Below are positions 1 to 7,575 of a stretch of 10,014 bases of DNA, in pieces (within the stretch, counting starts at the first letter, position 1; each line of letters opens with the position of its first letter). A model generated the notes under the pieces. The model was given only the letters and a program-made list of their open reading frames with translations, did no database searches and was not told the origin of the DNA. The position numbers were made by a program, and so were the translations under genes. Source of the DNA: Euryarchaeota archaeon UBA251 (GTDB taxonomy: Archaea > Thermoplasmatota > Poseidoniia > Poseidoniales > Thalassarchaeaceae). Where the stretch lies: positions 1-10,014 of the forward strand of contig DAFJ01000075.1 of assembly GCA_002497905.1 (NCBI GenBank). Reading direction: 5' to 3'.

Positions 1-186
1 GGGCCATCTCGCGGCGGTCCTCCAGGTGGTGGTTCGAGAGGCCCATCTGGTCCTAAGGGCCCTTCAAGAGGCGCTCCCCCTAGTGGTCCTAAGGGCCCCT
101 CCGGACCTAAGGGGCCAAAGCGCGGAGGTCCTCCAAGCGGAAAGAAGGGACCATCTGGGCCAAAGCGTAAGGGCCCACCTAGGTGA
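1..186 (+). CDS. C-terminal end of a protein with a collagen-like Gly/Pro/Lys/Arg tail (5' partial)
   Basis: Frame 1 is open from the first base to a TGA at 184-186 and encodes 61 residues. Nearly all are Gly, Pro, Ser, Lys or Arg, arranged as repeats of GPSGPK, GPKGPS and RGGPP, ending in KRKGPPR. The start lies outside the window, so the folded part of the protein, if any, is not visible. The tail is strongly basic, with no acidic or aromatic residue, and is expected to be disordered. Such RGG/GPK-type tails are often nucleic-acid binding or spacer segments; that role is inferred only from composition. The gene converges on sucD, with 32 bases between the two stop codons. The repeat bias is at the amino-acid level with varied codons (GGT/GGC/GGA/GGG), which supports real coding rather than a simple DNA repeat. 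No function can be named. Confidence 0.72.
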   Translation, partial: GPSRGGPPGGGSRGPSGPKGPSRGAPPSGPKGPSGPKGPKRGGPPSGKKGPSGPKRKGPPR

Positions 187-190
187 TTGC

Positions 191-208
191 TAAAATCCTC
201 ACTTGAGG
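191..208 (-). terminator. possible weak hairpin terminator after sucD
   Basis: Between the two convergent stop codons the minus strand reads CCTCA-AG-TGAGG followed by ATTTTA, a perfect 5-base-pair inverted repeat and then a short T run. It lies about 11 bases past the sucD stop. The stem and T run are short, and archaeal termination mainly needs T-rich tracts, so this is only a candidate. Confidence 0.3.
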
Positions 209-218
209 TGAAGTAAAT

Positions 219-1142
219 TCAGAGGAGTCCTGCTTGTTCAAGAGCAGTTTTCAGCACGGCTCCAATTTCTGATGGATCTCGAGCGACATAGATGCCAGCC
301 TCTTCAAAAGCAGCGAATTTTTCTGCAGCAGTACCTTTTCCGCCACTGATTATTGCTCCTGCGTGACCCATGCGCTTTCCAGGTGGAGCGGTTGCGCCAG
401 CAACGAATCCGACGATTGGCTTGGTAACGTTCTCCTTCGCCCAAGCTGCTGCTTCTTCTTCAGCCGAGCCTCCAATCTCACCTATCATAACGATGGCTTC
501 TGTTTGTGAATCGGCTTGGAAGGCAGCGAGACAATCGATGAAACCAGTCCCATTCACAGGGTCGCCTCCAATCCCAATGCAGGTAGATTGTCCTTCATTG
601 ATACTCATTGTCTGCGCTACCGCTTCATAGGTCAAAGTACCAGATTTGGATACGATACCAATACGCCCTTTCGCATGGATGTGGCCGGGCATGATACCAA
701 TCTTGGCGCCTCCTGTATCTCCTGGAGTGATTATTCCTGGGCAGTTGGGTCCAATCAATCGGATTCCTGGACGGTCATCGACATATGCAACCGCTTTGAC
801 CATGTCCAATGTAGGGATTCCTTCAGTGATGCAGATAATGACTCCTTCACCCTTGATCCTGTCGAAGGCTTCAGCCGCCTCCATAATCGCACCTGCGGCA
901 AAAGGTGGAGGTACATAGACGACGCTTGCATCAGCGTCCGTAGCCTTGATCGCATCCTCAACTGAATCCCATACAGGTACTTCTCGCACACCGAGATCGA
1001 CTGTTTGACCTCCTTTACCAGGAGTACACCCGCCTACTAGGTTTGTACCATATTCCGCCATCTTAGTAGCGTGAAAAAGTCCTTGACGTCCTGTGATGCC
1101 TTGCACGATAACTTTCGCATCCTCATTAATCCATACAGACAT
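219..1142 (-). CDS. sucD: succinyl-CoA ligase (ADP/GDP-forming) subunit alpha
   Basis: This is the alpha subunit of cytosolic succinyl-CoA synthetase, which interconverts succinyl-CoA and succinate with formation of a nucleoside triphosphate in the citric acid cycle. The 307 residues cover the full family length. The N-terminal CoA-binding Rossmann domain starts with VIVQGITGRQG (11-21). The central segment has CITEGIP (104-110) and IGPNCPGIITPG (130-141). The ligase domain carries KRMGHAGAIISGGKGTA (256-272), in which His260 is the expected phosphohistidine. The ATG overlaps the sucC stop by one base (TAATG), and a strong Shine-Dalgarno GGAGGTGG sits 6 bases upstream inside the sucC end, so the two genes are co-transcribed and probably translationally coupled. 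All key residues are present and nothing looks truncated. The related acetate-CoA ligase (ADP-forming) alpha subunit is longer and fused differently, so it is unlikely here. Confidence 0.97.
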   Translation of the reverse strand: MSVWINEDAKVIVQGITGRQGLFHATKMAEYGTNLVGGCTPGKGGQTVDLGVREVPVWDSVEDAIKATDADASVVYVPPPFAAGAIMEAAEAFDRIKGEGVIICITEGIPTLDMVKAVAYVDDRPGIRLIGPNCPGIITPGDTGGAKIGIMPGHIHAKGRIGIVSKSGTLTYEAVAQTMSINEGQSTCIGIGGDPVNGTGFIDCLAAFQADSQTEAIVMIGEIGGSAEEEAAAWAKENVTKPIVGFVAGATAPPGKRMGHAGAIISGGKGTAAEKFAAFEEAGIYVARDPSEIGAVLKTALEQAGLL

Positions 1143-2350
1143 TATTCGCCACCTCCGATTAGTTCGACGATTCGTTGGGCTCCGGAAGCTAGGTCATCCG
1201 CAGGATGGATATTGAGTGTGCTCTCGGCAAGTATCGCCTTGCCTTCGTCGACATTCGTACCTGCGAGCCGGACTACGAGTGGTACCTCCAACCCGAGATT
1301 TTCTACTGCGGCAATAACGCCGCGGGCAATAATGTCACAGCGCATAATCCCTCCAAAGATATTGACGAGAATACCTTTCACATTCGGATCCTCAAGAATG
1401 ATACTGAATGCAGTTGTTACTTGTTCTTCATTAGCGCCTCCGCCGACGTCAAGGAAGTTTGCTGGGTCTCCACCTTTGAGTTTGATGACGTCCATGGTCG
1501 CCATTGCAAGGCCTGCACCATTCACCAAGCAACCGATGTTGCCATCGAGTTTGACGTAAGAGAGGCCGGCCTCGCTTGCGCGGATTTCCGCCTCATCCTC
1601 TTCGCCCATATCACGCATGTCATCCCAATCTTTGTGACGAAATTCTGCATTGGAATCGAAGCCGACCTTTGCATCCAGAGCGATGATTCCGTCATCTCCC
1701 GTCTTCACAAGTGGATTGATTTCTACCATTGAGCAGTCATTTGCAATGAATACCGAATGGAGTTTCGAGAGCATTTTCGTGAATGACTTCAGGGCCCCTC
1801 CTTCAAGTCCTAATGCGGTACCAAGGTTTCTCGATTGGAATGGTAGTAGACCTGAATTCGGGTCAATCCAAATCTTGTGGATTGCCTCAGGGTTGGATTC
1901 AGCAACTTCTTCGATGTCCATCCCGCCTTCGGTGGATGCCATAATCAGGATGGACTTTGCTTCACGGTCTACGAGCATAGCAAGGTAGTATTCGTGGGCG
2001 ATGTCACATCCAGATTCGACGTACAGGTTGTGAACAAGCTTTCCTTCCTCTCCAGTTTGTTTAGTGACGAGTATATGTCCAAGGATGTTAGTGGAATAGG
2101 TTTCAACCTCTTCACGAGAAAAAGCAATCTTTACCCCTCCTTCCATCTGGAGCTCGCCTGTTTCAGGGCAGTATAGATTCCCTTTTCCGCGCCCTCCCGC
2201 GTGAATCTGACTCTTCACGGCGACGACTTTGGATCCCAGATTATCGTAGGCAGCGAGCGCATCTTCGACCGTCGTGCAATGTACTCCATCGAGGACTGGA
2301 ACCCCGGCATCTCTGAACAGTTGCTTACCCTGATACTCGTGGATGTTCAT
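1142..2350 (-). CDS. sucC: succinyl-CoA ligase (ADP/GDP-forming) subunit beta
   Basis: This is the nucleotide-binding beta subunit that pairs with SucD in succinyl-CoA synthetase. With the start at 2350 it has 402 residues, close to the usual 385-400. It begins with the family's hallmark MNIHEYQGKQLF, which is why this ATG was chosen over an in-frame one 81 bases upstream at 2431. The ATP-grasp domain runs over roughly residues 1-235 and includes VKSQIHAGGRGKG (45-57) and the metal-binding region VEINPL (209-214). The C-terminal ligase-CoA domain includes FLDVGGGAN (299-307) and LVNIFGGIMRCD (328-339). It ends in GGGE, and its stop overlaps the sucD start. No good Shine-Dalgarno is seen before the sucC ATG. 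It is transcribed away from the nucleotidyltransferase gene across a 107-base gap with TATA-like sequences. Confidence 0.97.
   Translation of the reverse strand: MNIHEYQGKQLFRDAGVPVLDGVHCTTVEDALAAYDNLGSKVVAVKSQIHAGGRGKGNLYCPETGELQMEGGVKIAFSREEVETYSTNILGHILVTKQTGEEGKLVHNLYVESGCDIAHEYYLAMLVDREAKSILIMASTEGGMDIEEVAESNPEAIHKIWIDPNSGLLPFQSRNLGTALGLEGGALKSFTKMLSKLHSVFIANDCSMVEINPLVKTGDDGIIALDAKVGFDSNAEFRHKDWDDMRDMGEEDEAEIRASEAGLSYVKLDGNIGCLVNGAGLAMATMDVIKLKGGDPANFLDVGGGANEEQVTTAFSIILEDPNVKGILVNIFGGIMRCDIIARGVIAAVENLGLEVPLVVRLAGTNVDEGKAILAESTLNIHPADDLASGAQRIVELIGGGE
1149..1156 (-). promoter_or_regulatory. Shine-Dalgarno site of sucD inside the 3' end of sucC
   Basis: The minus strand reads GGAGGTGG, then six bases, then the sucD ATG. 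It encodes the last Gly-Gly-Gly residues of SucC and fixes the sucD start at 1142. It supports coupled translation of the alpha subunit after the beta subunit. Confidence 0.7.
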
Positions 2351-2398
2351 GGTGCTCAGCCAAGGGTCGGTGGAGTCCGTCTTTAACCCTGACCGATG

Positions 2399-2420
2399 GA
2401 ATATATGATTCGAAATATAG
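2399..2420. promoter_or_regulatory. AT-rich candidate divergent promoter between sucC and the nucleotidyltransferase gene
   Basis: The 107-base gap contains a block with ATATAT (2401-2406) and AAATATA (2413-2419) around a central TTCGAA, making an imperfect palindrome. On the + strand a TATA element near 2413-2419 would start transcription about 15-20 bases before the ATG at 2458. On the minus strand the ATATAT part would start a sucC leader of about 25 bases. Archaeal TATA boxes lie about 25 bases upstream of the start of transcription, so one block could serve both genes. The assignment rests on sequence and spacing only. Confidence 0.45.
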
Positions 2421-2457
2421 GCAGAATACACATGAATCAGTAATACTTGGGCTGTAC

Positions 2458-3453
2458 ATGGATGTCATCGTTCTAGCCGGTGGTTTTGGTACCCGCCTTC
2501 GTCCATGGACCTCGCATATGCCGAAACCCCTTGTGCCTATTCTTGACCGTGCCATGATCGAGCACGTTGTGGATGTACTTCCTGAATCCGTCGTCACTCG
2601 TGTTCTTATCGCAGCCGGTTACGGCATCGAAAAGATGCGTATTCATTTTGAAGAAATGTCGTTACCCTACGATGTCGTAATTGTCGAGGAGACCGAACCG
2701 TTGGGGACAGGTGGGGCGATTGCCAACTGCCGCCCCTACCTTTCCGGAGGTACAGTGTGTGTCATCAACGGTGATTTACTGACTAGTCTTCAAGTTGAAA
2801 AAATGCTAGTTCAGCATCGGGAAGATGGGAACAGTGCCACGATATCACTATGGGAGGTTGAGGATCCATCGAGGTTTGGTGTTGCTGATTTTGATTCAGT
2901 TTCGAGAAAGATCCAGAGGTTTCAGGAGAAACCTCCGAGGGATGAGGCCTATTCGAATCTCATTAACGCGGGAACCTATCTAATCGAACCTGAATTATTC
3001 GAAGAGATGCCCCCTGGCCGATTCAGTATTGAGAGGGATCTCTATCCCCATGTTGCTGAAAGTGGGCGTCTAGGTGGATTTCCATTTGAAGGCTGGTTCG
3101 TCGATGCCGGAACTCCTCCATCATATATCGAAGCAGTACAGACTTCTATTCGCCATGGACGTCATCGAAATGGGGAAATCGAGCGAGATAATTGGACTCT
3201 TTCTGACATACATGACCGAGTCATAGGTTCATCGATTTCTCATGATGTTGTAATCTCAGAGAATGCTGAGGTCATTAATTCTGCAATTTTGAATGGTTGT
3301 AAAATCGAAGATGGTTCGCGAATTAAAGATTGTATGATTGGTTCTGGAAGCATAGTAAGTTTAGGGGCAAAAATCGAGGGTGTAGTTGTTGATTTCGATG
3401 TCATCGTCCCTGAAAATCATGTTCAGACTGGCGGGCGTTTCCCTCCAGAGTAA
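2458..3453 (+). CDS. sugar-1-phosphate nucleotidyltransferase with C-terminal left-handed beta-helix
   Basis: This is a nucleotidyltransferase of the mannose-1-phosphate guanylyltransferase / glucose-1-phosphate thymidylyl- or uridylyltransferase type. It joins a sugar 1-phosphate to an NTP to make an NDP-sugar for glycan or cell-surface synthesis. The Rossmann-type catalytic domain (about 1-235) shows LAGGFGTRLRPWT (6-18), PKPLVPI (22-28), LGTGGAI (82-88), INGDLL (103-108), FQEKP (155-159), NAGTYLIEP (170-178) and WFVDAGTP (213-220). From about 250 to 320 the chain has hexapeptide-like repeats (VIGSSISHDVVISENAEV, then AILNGCKI and CMIGSGSIV), a short left-handed beta-helix. The length of 331 residues is normal for this class. 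The exact sugar and nucleotide cannot be read from sequence. Its TAA is followed directly by the helicase ATG in the same frame, so the two genes are surely co-transcribed. Confidence 0.9.
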   Translation: MDVIVLAGGFGTRLRPWTSHMPKPLVPILDRAMIEHVVDVLPESVVTRVLIAAGYGIEKMRIHFEEMSLPYDVVIVEETEPLGTGGAIANCRPYLSGGTVCVINGDLLTSLQVEKMLVQHREDGNSATISLWEVEDPSRFGVADFDSVSRKIQRFQEKPPRDEAYSNLINAGTYLIEPELFEEMPPGRFSIERDLYPHVAESGRLGGFPFEGWFVDAGTPPSYIEAVQTSIRHGRHRNGEIERDNWTLSDIHDRVIGSSISHDVVISENAEVINSAILNGCKIEDGSRIKDCMIGSGSIVSLGAKIEGVVVDFDVIVPENHVQTGGRFPPE

Positions 3454-6282
3454 ATGTGGCGACAGTGGTTTATCCAAGCACCCTTTGATACGGCTGTGAG
3501 TGGTTTCGGGGGCATCCGGTTCGCGGGCAAGTTGCGCCCATCTCAGAGTGCGGCTTCTTCCATTATTCGTCGTGAACTTGAATCCGGAAATCGTCGTCTA
3601 CACATCGTCGCCCCACCAGGTTCAGGTAAGACGATTCTCGGTCTCTATGTCTGGTCTGACATGATTCGGATGCCTACGCTTGTTCTTTCTCCTAATTCTG
3701 CAATTCAAGCTCAGTGGGCAGCACGCACCTCTCTGTTCGATCTTGATGGTAAAGATCACCTAGTTTCAACAGACCCAAAAGCACCCGGTCTTCTTAATTC
3801 GCTGACCTATCAATCATTGACGTTACCAATTCGTGGGAATGAGACACTCGATGAAGCAGCGATTACTTTGTGGGCCGAGAGGTTAGTGTTTGGGGGTGAG
3901 GTTGCTAACCTCGAAGTTGCTGCGATTTGGCAAAACGATCTCAAGGAGAGAAATCCTGACTACTTCAAGGACAGGATGTCGTTCTATAGAAAGTTGGCAA
4001 GGGAGGGAATAGAGAATGAGGGCGATCCTTTGTGGTCATTGCACCCTAGTTCTAGGGAGAATATCGATCTTCTGAAACAGACTGGAATAGGTCTTGTAAT
4101 TCTCGATGAATGTCACCACCTTCTTCATCACTGGGGTACTACTGTTCGGAAGATTTTGACTGAATTAGGTGATCCAATTGTCCTAGGTTTAACAGCCACT
4201 CCTCCAAGTACGAATGACCCCAAAGTCGCTGAGAATTATCTCGATATTTTGGGGGAACTCGATTACCAAGTACCTGTGCCAGCCCTAGTCCGCGATAGCA
4301 ACCTTGCACCGTACCAAGACCTTGTCCACTTTGTCCGTCCAACAAGCAAGGAACTGAAGTATATCGCCCAAGTTGATGAGAAGTTTGTCGAACTTCTTGA
4401 GATGCTCCGTGCTCCAAGAAGTGGCGATCTTTCAGATCGGATTGTTCCTTTGGAGGAATGGCTACATGTTGCTCTGGCTGATCCTGAATCAGTTGCAGGA
4501 GTTCAATTCAAAGAATGGCCAATTGGTAAAGGGAAGACGTCTGGTGAAGATTTTCTTAATCAGGCTCGATTACATCTTCTATCCATGAATCGGGTGCTCC
4601 CCGAAGGTGTACCACATCCTCCGTTTGAGATGCATAAGGCCGGAACTTCAGATCTTGATAGACATACTCCTCTGATAGATCGTTATGTTCGGTATGGGTT
4701 ACGGCGTTCTGTAAGTCCTTTAGATCATGAATTAGGCCAAGAGGCGATAGATCGTTTACGCCTCCTTGGCCGTCAAATTACTGAGACCGGGGTCCGTCCT
4801 GCTGCATCCCCAGTAGGTCGTGTGATGGGTTACAGTGAGGCTAAGACGCAAGGTGTACTTGCTATTTTGAATTCTGAGATGCAGGATCTAGGGGGCAATA
4901 TCCGTGCTGTTATTGTTACAGATTTCGAAAAGACATCCTCGATGGCTCTAGTCGAGGGAGTTCTCGATGAGGAAGCGGGAGGCGCAGTTGCAGTGTTCCG
5001 TAATCTAGTCGAGGATGAATCAACCGATTTACTGAATCCTATACTGATGACTGGTAGCACTGTACTTGTTGATGATGATCTTGCTCCATTATTCATTGAA
5101 ATGGCTGAGAAGTGGGTTGAATCTAGGGGGCTCGACATCAAAATCTTCGAGGTTATGGAAGGTAAGTACCATGATATCCGTGGCTCAGGGCCTGATTGGG
5201 TTCCGCGTAATTATATCGAGATGATTACAGAGATGTTTCAGCACGGTATTACCAATTGTATCGTGGGTACACGTGGCTTACTCGGAGAGGGTTGGGACGC
5301 TTCAAGAATCAATGTCTTGATCGATTTGACTAACGTTACAACTGATATGAGTATCAACCAACTCCGAGGCCGTTCAATTAGGTTGGATAAGCATTGGCCG
5401 GAGAAGGTTGCAAACAACTGGGACATCATCTGTATAGCCGAAGAGTTCGCAAAGGGTTTCGATGATTATGATCGATTCAAGAAAAAGCATTCCAACCTTT
5501 ACGGAGTATGTGATGATAGTGCGATAGAGAAGGGTGTGGGACATGTCCATCCTGCGTTCAAGGATATTCCGGAATTAGGTATCAGCGAGGGTATGACGAT
5601 CTTCAACGATGACATGTTTGACCGCGCGAGAAATCGTCAAAAAGCTCGAGATGCATGGAAGATAGGCACACCTTTCGATGCTGAGCCTCGTAGTGCAATC
5701 GAACTGCTTCCCCCCCCTAATAGCAAAGAATTCCCTTTGACAGGGGATGTGGCTTGGACAGAGGCTACCTTAGTTCACGCAATCGGAACAGTTGTCCTAA
5801 AGTCACTTCAGAAGGTGGGTCATCTACCTGATTCCGCTGAAGTCGAAGGAGGCGACCGAGGAGGTGGGTGGGTTAGGTTCCATCTGGAAAACTGTACCGA
5901 GGAGGAATCGGAAATCTTCTGCACAGCAATGAAAGAGGTCCTTGGTCCGTTGGACCGTCCAAGATATGTGATCCCAAGATCAAGTCGATTCCTTGATCCA
6001 ATTCTTATCCAAACTTTCCTTTCGAAATATTTCCCCTTCCTCTTTGATCCTAAAGAGGGTGTATCCGAGAGGATTGAGCAAGTAATGCTTCATGCAGTTC
6101 CAAAAATCATGTCTAGTCGGCGAGTATATGTGGAAATCTTCGAGATTTACTGGAATATGCATGTAAGTCCTGGGAAAGCCATGTATGGCCATAGTAAAGC
6201 AGCAAAGGAGGAAATAGCTGCAGCAAAGGATGCAGGGCTTTCACCCGATTGGGGCGTCCAAGAGAAGAGTGTTTACCTCTGA
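3454..6282 (+). CDS. large superfamily 2 DEAD/DEAH-type helicase with an unassigned C-terminal region
   Basis: This is a 942-residue ATP-dependent nucleic-acid helicase or translocase of superfamily 2, ResIII/XPB-like branch. Motifs in order are a Q-like LRPSQ (28-32), Walker A APPGSGKT (53-60), Ia TLVLSPNSAIQAQW (75-88), Ib LTYQSL (117-122), Walker B LDECHH (217-222), III GLTATPP (245-251), IV-like AVIVTDFEKTS (485-495), V VGTRGLLGEGWD (604-615) and VI QLRGRSIR (636-643). Both lobes therefore look active. About 95 residues separate Ib from Walker B and about 230 separate motif III from motif IV, both longer than in minimal helicases. Residues about 745-942 form a further domain I do not recognise (GGGWVRFHL at 803-811, RPRYVIPRSSRF at 835-846). 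No nuclease motif is seen. The ATG abuts the stop of the nucleotidyltransferase, with no Shine-Dalgarno visible. A role in repair, RNA metabolism or defence is possible, and neither the sequence nor the neighbours decide it. Confidence 0.88.
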   Translation: MWRQWFIQAPFDTAVSGFGGIRFAGKLRPSQSAASSIIRRELESGNRRLHIVAPPGSGKTILGLYVWSDMIRMPTLVLSPNSAIQAQWAARTSLFDLDGKDHLVSTDPKAPGLLNSLTYQSLTLPIRGNETLDEAAITLWAERLVFGGEVANLEVAAIWQNDLKERNPDYFKDRMSFYRKLAREGIENEGDPLWSLHPSSRENIDLLKQTGIGLVILDECHHLLHHWGTTVRKILTELGDPIVLGLTATPPSTNDPKVAENYLDILGELDYQVPVPALVRDSNLAPYQDLVHFVRPTSKELKYIAQVDEKFVELLEMLRAPRSGDLSDRIVPLEEWLHVALADPESVAGVQFKEWPIGKGKTSGEDFLNQARLHLLSMNRVLPEGVPHPPFEMHKAGTSDLDRHTPLIDRYVRYGLRRSVSPLDHELGQEAIDRLRLLGRQITETGVRPAASPVGRVMGYSEAKTQGVLAILNSEMQDLGGNIRAVIVTDFEKTSSMALVEGVLDEEAGGAVAVFRNLVEDESTDLLNPILMTGSTVLVDDDLAPLFIEMAEKWVESRGLDIKIFEVMEGKYHDIRGSGPDWVPRNYIEMITEMFQHGITNCIVGTRGLLGEGWDASRINVLIDLTNVTTDMSINQLRGRSIRLDKHWPEKVANNWDIICIAEEFAKGFDDYDRFKKKHSNLYGVCDDSAIEKGVGHVHPAFKDIPELGISEGMTIFNDDMFDRARNRQKARDAWKIGTPFDAEPRSAIELLPPPNSKEFPLTGDVAWTEATLVHAIGTVVLKSLQKVGHLPDSAEVEGGDRGGGWVRFHLENCTEEESEIFCTAMKEVLGPLDRPRYVIPRSSRFLDPILIQTFLSKYFPFLFDPKEGVSERIEQVMLHAVPKIMSSRRVYVEIFEIYWNMHVSPGKAMYGHSKAAKEEIAAAKDAGLSPDWGVQEKSVYL

Positions 6283-7575
6283 TTACGAACACCCAGGGCA
6301 TACGACTGAGGTCCCTTTGTGGTCATAGCAGAAAGTGCGTCGGCACTTGAAACAACGGAAATCGGTGTTGCTAACTGTCACGTTGCATCCTAGATGTTCA
6401 CAATATGACATTCCAGATGAAAGCGGCTTAGGTTCAAATGGATTAGGAGAGTCTACTCCGAGGTTTTCTTCCATCGCGCTTGCGAATACTGCCATCATAT
6501 CCATCTGGTTATTGTTGACTTGTTCCTCGTTTTGTACGGGACTTTGCATCGTAGTATCTGATAGTGGCGGCATCGGCGGCATTGGGGTGGCATCCAACTG
6601 CAAAGTTAGGCGAACATGTTCTGATTGAATGAATGACTGTGCCTGTGTAGGCGTGAGGCCGAACTCGTGCGTAATACGATCTTTGATTGCATTTTCATCT
6701 TTCTGGAGCGAGTGTAGATTGAGTCGGTTGATGACCGAATTGTAGCTCCTTTCACGAGATGTTCCACCAGCAGTTCTTCTAGCCCTAGATTGGACATAGT
6801 TTGACCCGGAAATCCCCATTCCTCCCTGTATCTCCTTAGCAGTTTTAGCCAATCCTTTGAATTCATTTATTGCATCAGCGATGGTTCCTTTCTTTCTAGC
6901 TGTGATTAGGAACATAGAAGGAACAATAGTTGATAAAAATATGACGAAAAAATCACCAAAATAAAATCCATCCCATCCCGGTATTAGAACAGAATTTTGT
7001 GGGTCATATGGGTGATGATAAACAACGATTTGGCCTCCATCTTGTAGTTCCATATCATCGTAGCCCAATATCTCCTTGGCTTCGTATAGAACGCATTGTG
7101 CTAACTCCTCGTCGACATCGCTCCCATCTGAATCGCAGGCCTCTAGGAAGTATTCCACTGTTAATTCATCTTCTTCATCAGAGGGGCTATTTTGATTAAA
7201 CCAGTCAACAATATGCTGCAAATCATTTGTACTATCCCAACTAATTACATCGAATTTTTCCAATCCAAACTCAATATATGTTCTATACTCTAATTCCGTC
7301 CATCCTAAACTGGTCACATCATTCGTATAGGCTACATTTTCAACGATGTAAGTGTATACGATATCTTCCACCATAGAACAGCCCCCTTCTTCATCATAAT
7401 TGCAGAAGAAATCGTAGTCATCGATAATTCCTGTTGTACTATCCCAATCTGATGTAGATAATTGAGCCAATGTACTTGTTACGATCATCGTGATAAAAAT
7501 CAATCCAACTATTGAAGAAATGATTGCTGCGGGCCAATGTAACCAAATTGGCATTTCTTCGTTATCATCGCCCAT
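6283..7575 (-). CDS. two-helix membrane protein with DUF3592-like domain and C-terminal zinc finger
   Basis: The 430-residue protein has hydrophobic helices at about 16-38 and 208-226. The loop between them (about 40-205) is acidic and contains Cys58, Cys66, Cys147 and Cys161. Its pattern recalls DUF3592: TGIIDDY (48-54), VYTYIVENVAY (73-83), then VVYHHPYDPQNSVLIPG (184-200) just before the second helix. The section after helix 2 is basic at first (ARKKG, RARRTAGG), then carries a Met/Pro stretch (331-337) and a Gln/Asn-rich linker. It ends in a Cys/His cluster: C392, H394, C397, C408, C411, C416, H419, C426, C429, which looks like a treble-clef or B-box/AN1-like zinc site. With positive residues following helix 2, that tail is probably cytosolic and the DUF3592-like part outside. 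By eye the gene is more AT-rich than its neighbours. The stop abuts the helicase stop. Function is unknown. Confidence 0.8.
   Translation of the reverse strand: MGDDNEEMPIWLHWPAAIISSIVGLIFITMIVTSTLAQLSTSDWDSTTGIIDDYDFFCNYDEEGGCSMVEDIVYTYIVENVAYTNDVTSLGWTELEYRTYIEFGLEKFDVISWDSTNDLQHIVDWFNQNSPSDEEDELTVEYFLEACDSDGSDVDEELAQCVLYEAKEILGYDDMELQDGGQIVVYHHPYDPQNSVLIPGWDGFYFGDFFVIFLSTIVPSMFLITARKKGTIADAINEFKGLAKTAKEIQGGMGISGSNYVQSRARRTAGGTSRERSYNSVINRLNLHSLQKDENAIKDRITHEFGLTPTQAQSFIQSEHVRLTLQLDATPMPPMPPLSDTTMQSPVQNEEQVNNNQMDMMAVFASAMEENLGVDSPNPFEPKPLSSGMSYCEHLGCNVTVSNTDFRCFKCRRTFCYDHKGTSVVCPGCS

Noticed and set aside
516..965. Long + strand open frames opposite sucD and sucC
   Set aside because: They are shadows of well-conserved genes on the minus strand and have no start signals or recognisable motifs.
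2350..2431. Upstream start for SucC at 2431, adding 27 residues
   Set aside because: The added residues do not belong to the family, whose conserved N-terminus begins exactly at MNIHEYQGKQLF, and they would cover the promoter region.
3454..6282. Helicase as part of a recognised defence system such as a restriction enzyme
   Set aside because: No methylase, nuclease or specificity gene is next to it. The neighbours are a sugar nucleotidyltransferase and a convergent membrane protein.
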